Below, piece by piece: positions 33,966 to 37,370 of a stretch of DNA of 37,370 bases. Origin of the DNA: Campylobacter concisus. GTDB lineage: Bacteria > Campylobacterota > Campylobacteria > Campylobacterales > Campylobacteraceae. The notes beneath the pieces were generated by a model. That model did not search any database. It saw only the letters and a program-made list of their open reading frames with translations, and was not told the origin of the DNA. The DNA is taken from positions 1 to 37,370 of the forward strand of contig NZ_JXUP01000011.1 in assembly GCF_001891085.1 (NCBI RefSeq), in the 5' to 3' direction. The number at the start of each line of letters is the position of its first letter. Positions within the stretch are counted from its first letter, which is position 1. The translations under genes were made by a program, and so were the position numbers.

Positions 33966-36820
33966 TGGATTTCTTTAATATAAATAAAAAGAAACTTGAT
34001 ATAAAAAACGATAATACAAATTTAGAAGACTTTAGCGAGCAAGATAAATATACAAGAGCTAAAGATGCTATTGATGGTACTGGAAAAGCATTTGGTGCTT
34101 TAGGTTGTGGAACATGTAATGAGGTTGTTGATTTAGTGAAATCAGGTGTGGATGCTATTAATAATATACATTACAGGGAATTTAAAAGTGCTAAGCAAAT
34201 GGACCAAATAGAGTGGTTTAAAAACTATCGTAATCTCACCGACACCGATATTGAAATGTTTGAAAAGGCATTACAACAAGAAGAAGAAAACGAAAAAAGA
34301 TTGAAAGAGCAACAAATGGATAAAAATTTAACATCACCAACATCATCACTGACTAAGCCTGTCATGCTAGCATCCGGTAACTCAGTGGCAACAGATGGCT
34401 TTGTGGACTACGGCGTATCTAACGATACCTTCTCAACTCTTCAGATAGCAAACGAGTCAAATGATAAATTTATCGTTACACGTGCAGATATTTATGAAAA
34501 TTTGGAAAGTATATTTAGCATAGAGTGCTTTGCCTATATAAATTTAGTCAAAAACCCGCTTTATGAAAATTTAGACACAATCTACAATAACGATAAAAGT
34601 TACTCAAGCATATATAAATATCTTGATAAAAGTATAAAACTAAGCATAAAAAGGCCGTCTTCAACAAATAAAAACATCATCCCAGATGGTAGCTCAAACG
34701 ATATGCACTTTAGTGGAATAGTAAGCGATGTAGAGTATCTTGGCGTAGACGATGAGACTAGTACAAATATAGATAAAAAATACTTCTTTAAATTTAAGCT
34801 AACTTCACCACTATATAGACTAAGTATAAATAGAGCAAATAGAATTTATACAGACCAGAGCATTTTAGAAGTAGTAAAGGATATTTTAGCTTTTAATAAA
34901 CAAAGACTAACCAAAGAGCTAGACTTCTCAAATATCAAAAATAACTACAACAAAAGAGAATTTATAGCCCAGTACAATGAGAGCGACCTAGCCTTTATAA
35001 CAAGGCTTTGCCATGATAGCGGTATATATTTTTATGAAGATAATGAAAAAATTTATTTTCATGATACATTTATACTAGCTTATAGCAATCAAAATGAAAA
35101 TTTTACTTCAAGTGATACAAGTAGTGGCAAGGAAGCTAGAAAAGTAAGCTTTAATGTAAATTTGAATAATAATCTAGCAACCGAACACATAAATAAAATA
35201 ACAAAGAGCGAAACGCTAAAAGCAAATAGCTTTACGCACTCTTTTCAAAATACAGCTTATCCAAATGTGCTAGAGAGTAAAAATGAAAAGATATTTGACG
35301 AACAGGTAAATATCTATGATAAGCATATAAATTTAGATGAGTATTCATTTAGTGACACTAGTTTGCTTGAAGTTAGCACCTATCTTAAGAAACTAAGAAG
35401 CGATATGCTTTTAAAAGAATTTACCGCTAGCTCAAATGTATTTGCACTAAATTTAAATGACAATATCTCGGTAGCCATTGACGCTAGCAAGGGCGAATAT
35501 GAGTTTAAAATAATAGCTTTAAAGCATACTTATATTGATGAGAGCGTTTTAGAAAATACCTTAAATTTAGGCGATAATGTCCCATTTAAAGATAAAAAAT
35601 TTATAAGCTCATACACAAACGAAATAAGCATCATTCCAAGTAGTGTGAAATTTGTCCCAAGCTACAAGCAAAAGCCAAAAGCACCAGACATCACGCTAGG
35701 TCTTGTAGTCGGTCAAGATGGACTAAACAGCCAAAATAATACGATCCATACTGATAGCTATGGTAGGGTAAAGGTGAGGTTAAATGCTTTTAGTACGCAA
35801 GAGATAATCGATAAAGACGACGCTATCAATGCAAGCTATCACAAGAGTGCTTATCTAAGAGTGATAACGCCTATTGCTAGCAATAGCTCAGGATTTTTTG
35901 CCATACCAAGGATCGGCGATGAGGTTATCATCTCTTTTTTACAAAATGATATAGACAACCCAGTAGTAAGTGGTAGCCTATATAATGCTTCAAATACGCC
36001 ACTTGTAAATGTAGATAGTAACTATCACCAAACATCTCTTAGCTCAAAAACAATTGGCGCAAATGAGACCGGCATAAACGAGATCACTTTATCAAATTTA
36101 AAAAATAAAGAGCAAATTTATGTAAAAGCAGAAAAGGACTATGACGAGCTTGTAAATAACGACTTTTCTCAAACAATACTAAACGACAAAAGCTCACAAG
36201 TGCATGGAAGTTATACTGAACGAGTAAAAAAAGCCCACATTCAGACGATAGATCTAGCAAAAAATGTAAATGTCGGAGGCGAGTATCTAACAACAGTTGG
36301 ACTTTCAAAAGATACAGTAGTTGGTGTCTCAAATACGCTAAATGTAGCTGTTGATAATAACGCAAGAGTAGGCCAAGATAGTCATGAATTTGTAGGACAT
36401 GATAAATTTGTAGAAGTAAAATCAAATCTTAATACTACCATACATAATGATGAGATGAGAGAGATAAAAGGCACAAAAGAGCAAAATATAGATGGTGGCT
36501 ATAAGCTAAATTCACAAAAAGGTATAAATGAATTTAGTAACGAGCATATTGTGCTTCAGGCAAATAGCTACATTGATATAAATGCTAAGTCAAATTTCAC
36601 AACAAAAACAGCTGCCCAGCACACTGAGATTGCTGATTCAAAATTTAGCAATATAGAGACGACTTATGAGGTAAACGCCAAAGATAAGATAATCCATCAA
36701 GTAGGTAGCACAAAAGTAACGATAGAAGGATCAAGCGTCGTGATAGAAGTGGCTGGCGTAAAGGCGATATTTGATAGTAGAGGGCTAAGAGTTATTGGTG
36801 GAGATATAAAGGCTTTATAA
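33965..36820 (+). CDS. vgrG: VgrG (TssI) spike protein with N-terminal extension
   Basis: The product is 951 residues from ATG 33965, which overlaps the upstream stop; ATG 33953 is 12 bp earlier in frame. The gp27-like part starts only near residue 145-150 (STLQIANESNDKFIVTRADI). It includes YNESDLAFITRLCHDSGIYF and is followed by the gp5-like OB fold (HTDSYGRVKVRLNAFSTQE; GFFAIPRIGDEVIISFLQND). A long repeat-rich needle (NVNVGGEYLTTVGLSKDTVV) ends at a short tail. No C-terminal effector domain is present. The first ~145 residues are extra: GTGKAFGALGCGTCNEVVDL, KQMDQIEWFKNYRNLTDTDI, then a Glu/Lys-rich helix and a Ser/Thr/Pro linker. VgrG tips the Hcp tube and carries effectors. No PAAR gene is nearby. 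Confidence 0.92.
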   Translation: MDFFNINKKKLDIKNDNTNLEDFSEQDKYTRAKDAIDGTGKAFGALGCGTCNEVVDLVKSGVDAINNIHYREFKSAKQMDQIEWFKNYRNLTDTDIEMFEKALQQEEENEKRLKEQQMDKNLTSPTSSLTKPVMLASGNSVATDGFVDYGVSNDTFSTLQIANESNDKFIVTRADIYENLESIFSIECFAYINLVKNPLYENLDTIYNNDKSYSSIYKYLDKSIKLSIKRPSSTNKNIIPDGSSNDMHFSGIVSDVEYLGVDDETSTNIDKKYFFKFKLTSPLYRLSINRANRIYTDQSILEVVKDILAFNKQRLTKELDFSNIKNNYNKREFIAQYNESDLAFITRLCHDSGIYFYEDNEKIYFHDTFILAYSNQNENFTSSDTSSGKEARKVSFNVNLNNNLATEHINKITKSETLKANSFTHSFQNTAYPNVLESKNEKIFDEQVNIYDKHINLDEYSFSDTSLLEVSTYLKKLRSDMLLKEFTASSNVFALNLNDNISVAIDASKGEYEFKIIALKHTYIDESVLENTLNLGDNVPFKDKKFISSYTNEISIIPSSVKFVPSYKQKPKAPDITLGLVVGQDGLNSQNNTIHTDSYGRVKVRLNAFSTQEIIDKDDAINASYHKSAYLRVITPIASNSSGFFAIPRIGDEVIISFLQNDIDNPVVSGSLYNASNTPLVNVDSNYHQTSLSSKTIGANETGINEITLSNLKNKEQIYVKAEKDYDELVNNDFSQTILNDKSSQVHGSYTERVKKAHIQTIDLAKNVNVGGEYLTTVGLSKDTVVGVSNTLNVAVDNNARVGQDSHEFVGHDKFVEVKSNLNTTIHNDEMREIKGTKEQNIDGGYKLNSQKGINEFSNEHIVLQANSYIDINAKSNFTTKTAAQHTEIADSKFSNIETTYEVNAKDKIIHQVGSTKVTIEGSSVVIEVAGVKAIFDSRGLRVIGGDIKAL

Positions 36821-36827
36821 GATTATG

Positions 36828-36869
36828 TTTAAAGACTTGCTTTGTATTTTAGTAGGTCTTTAAATTTTT
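36828..36869 (+). terminator. Rho-independent terminator after vgrG
   Basis: A perfect 9-bp stem, TTTAAAGAC (36828-36836) and GTCTTTAAA (36856-36864), with a 19-nt loop is followed by TTTTT. Confidence 0.65.
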
Positions 36870-36998
36870 AAATAAAATCAATTTCTACTAAAACTAATGC
36901 TAAGAATTTTAAAGCAAAGGCTAAATTTTAGGGCTACGATAAAAGATAGTCACACAAATATTTCACATGGTACAATAGACAAGCCCTTTTAAAATTTA

Positions 36999-37004
36999 TA
37001 TAAT
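36999..37004 (+). promoter_or_regulatory. Promoter -10 of the adhesin gene
   Basis: TATAAT within an AT-rich gap lies 43 bp before the start. AAGGAG at 37035-37040 is the ribosome binding site. Confidence 0.5.
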
Positions 37005-37046
37005 TCATTCAAAATTTAAAATACTATAAACAATAAGGAGAACATG

Positions 37047-37370
37047 ATGGCTAAAGAAGCCGGAGTAGTTAAAAGCGTAAATGGAGGAATAGCAAGAGCA
37101 CTTAATGACTTAACAGGAGAGGTAAGACAATTAAGTGTAGGAGATATTGTATACCAAGGTGAAAAGATAGTTACAGAGGGTTCTAACTCTAAAGTAACAA
37201 TAACTCAAACTGATGGTAAAGATATAACTTTAATAGGTAAAGATACTCTAACTCTAGATCAAGACTCTAACAATAACGAAACAGTAGCTGATATCTCAGC
37301 TTTACAACAAGCCATCTTAAAAGGAACAGATCTTAATGCTCTAGAAGAAACTGCTGCAGGTGGTCCAGCA
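37047..37370 (+). CDS. N-terminus of a giant adhesin with LapA-like retention module (truncated by window end)
   Basis: The 108 visible residues start at the second of two ATGs, which has the better spacing to AAGGAG (6 bp). VVKSVNGGIARALNDLTGEV, LSVGDIVYQGEKIVTEGSNS and ITLIGKDTLTLDQD form the retention module known from LapA-type RTX adhesins. This module plugs the outer-membrane TolC-like pore and keeps the adhesin on the cell surface. The linker ends LNALEETAAGGPA; TAAGG matches the di-alanine site cut by LapG proteases. The rest, usually thousands of residues of repeats and an RTX type I secretion signal, lies beyond the window. It is transcribed independently of the T6SS genes. Confidence 0.85.
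   Translation, partial: MAKEAGVVKSVNGGIARALNDLTGEVRQLSVGDIVYQGEKIVTEGSNSKVTITQTDGKDITLIGKDTLTLDQDSNNNETVADISALQQAILKGTDLNALEETAAGGPA

Overview
The window reads as an AT-rich epsilonproteobacterial chromosome, most likely a Campylobacter of the oral/gut type (species not determinable from sequence alone). The reasons are short AT-rich spacers with TATAAT boxes after T-rich stretches, a Campylobacter-style secreted protein family (Cj0814-like), a type VI secretion (T6SS) locus with no ClpV gene, and a LapA-type adhesin. Family names come from memory of conserved motifs; no database search was run.

Region 1 (1-16184) looks like one end of an integrative mobilizable element (IME). It holds a tyrosine integrase (14046-16034) next to a 3' fragment of a tRNA (probably tRNA-Met, 16140-16184) that marks the attachment site. 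It also holds a RelE/Phd-type toxin-antitoxin pair and a complete ColE1-style mobilization cassette, in which mobB and mobD lie inside mobA in other reading frames. At the far left are cargo genes: two convergent hypothetical proteins sharing a C-terminal motif, and a Cj0814-like gene. The left end of the IME is outside the window.

Region 2 (about 2768-10487) is a second mobile element nested in the first. It is a TnpX/Tn4451-type transposon of evident Firmicutes origin that sits inside the Cj0814-like gene. Joining the two gene halves across the repeated 6-bp core TGGCTC restores one continuous reading frame, which fixes the insertion point. The transposon's recombinase, replication organiser, DnaC-like loader and DUF3847 gene are all broken by frameshifts, nonsense codons, an internal deletion or a tandem duplication. 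In contrast, a divergent SsoII/Ecl18kI-like restriction-modification pair, a cupin gene and tnpW are intact. The R-M intergenic region carries an inverted repeat that looks like the autoregulatory operator of this R-M family.

Region 3 (16185-18676) is a decaying toxin/immunity-like zone. It contains fragments of a large-toxin-like gene, a broken membrane protein gene, an intact pair made of a Gly-rich toxin-like protein (17473-18225) and a small membrane protein overlapping it by ATGA (18222-18494), and behind it a degenerate second copy of the toxin-like C-terminus.

Region 4 (18731-36820) is a T6SS cluster in the order tssJ-tssK-tssL-tssA / tssB-tssC-tssE-tssF-tssG / tssM-FHA / hcp / two tandem exported ankyrin-like paralogs - vgrG. 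TssJLM form the envelope complex, TssKEFG with VgrG the baseplate, TssBC the sheath, Hcp the tube, and TssA coordinates assembly. VgrG has an unusual N-terminal extension of roughly 145 residues and is translationally coupled to the two exported paralogs, which suggests a VgrG-linked effector/immunity module. No clpV, PAAR or Rhs gene is in the window.

Region 5 (37047-end) is the start of a giant adhesin with a LapA-like N-terminal retention module and a TAAGG motif resembling a LapG cleavage site.
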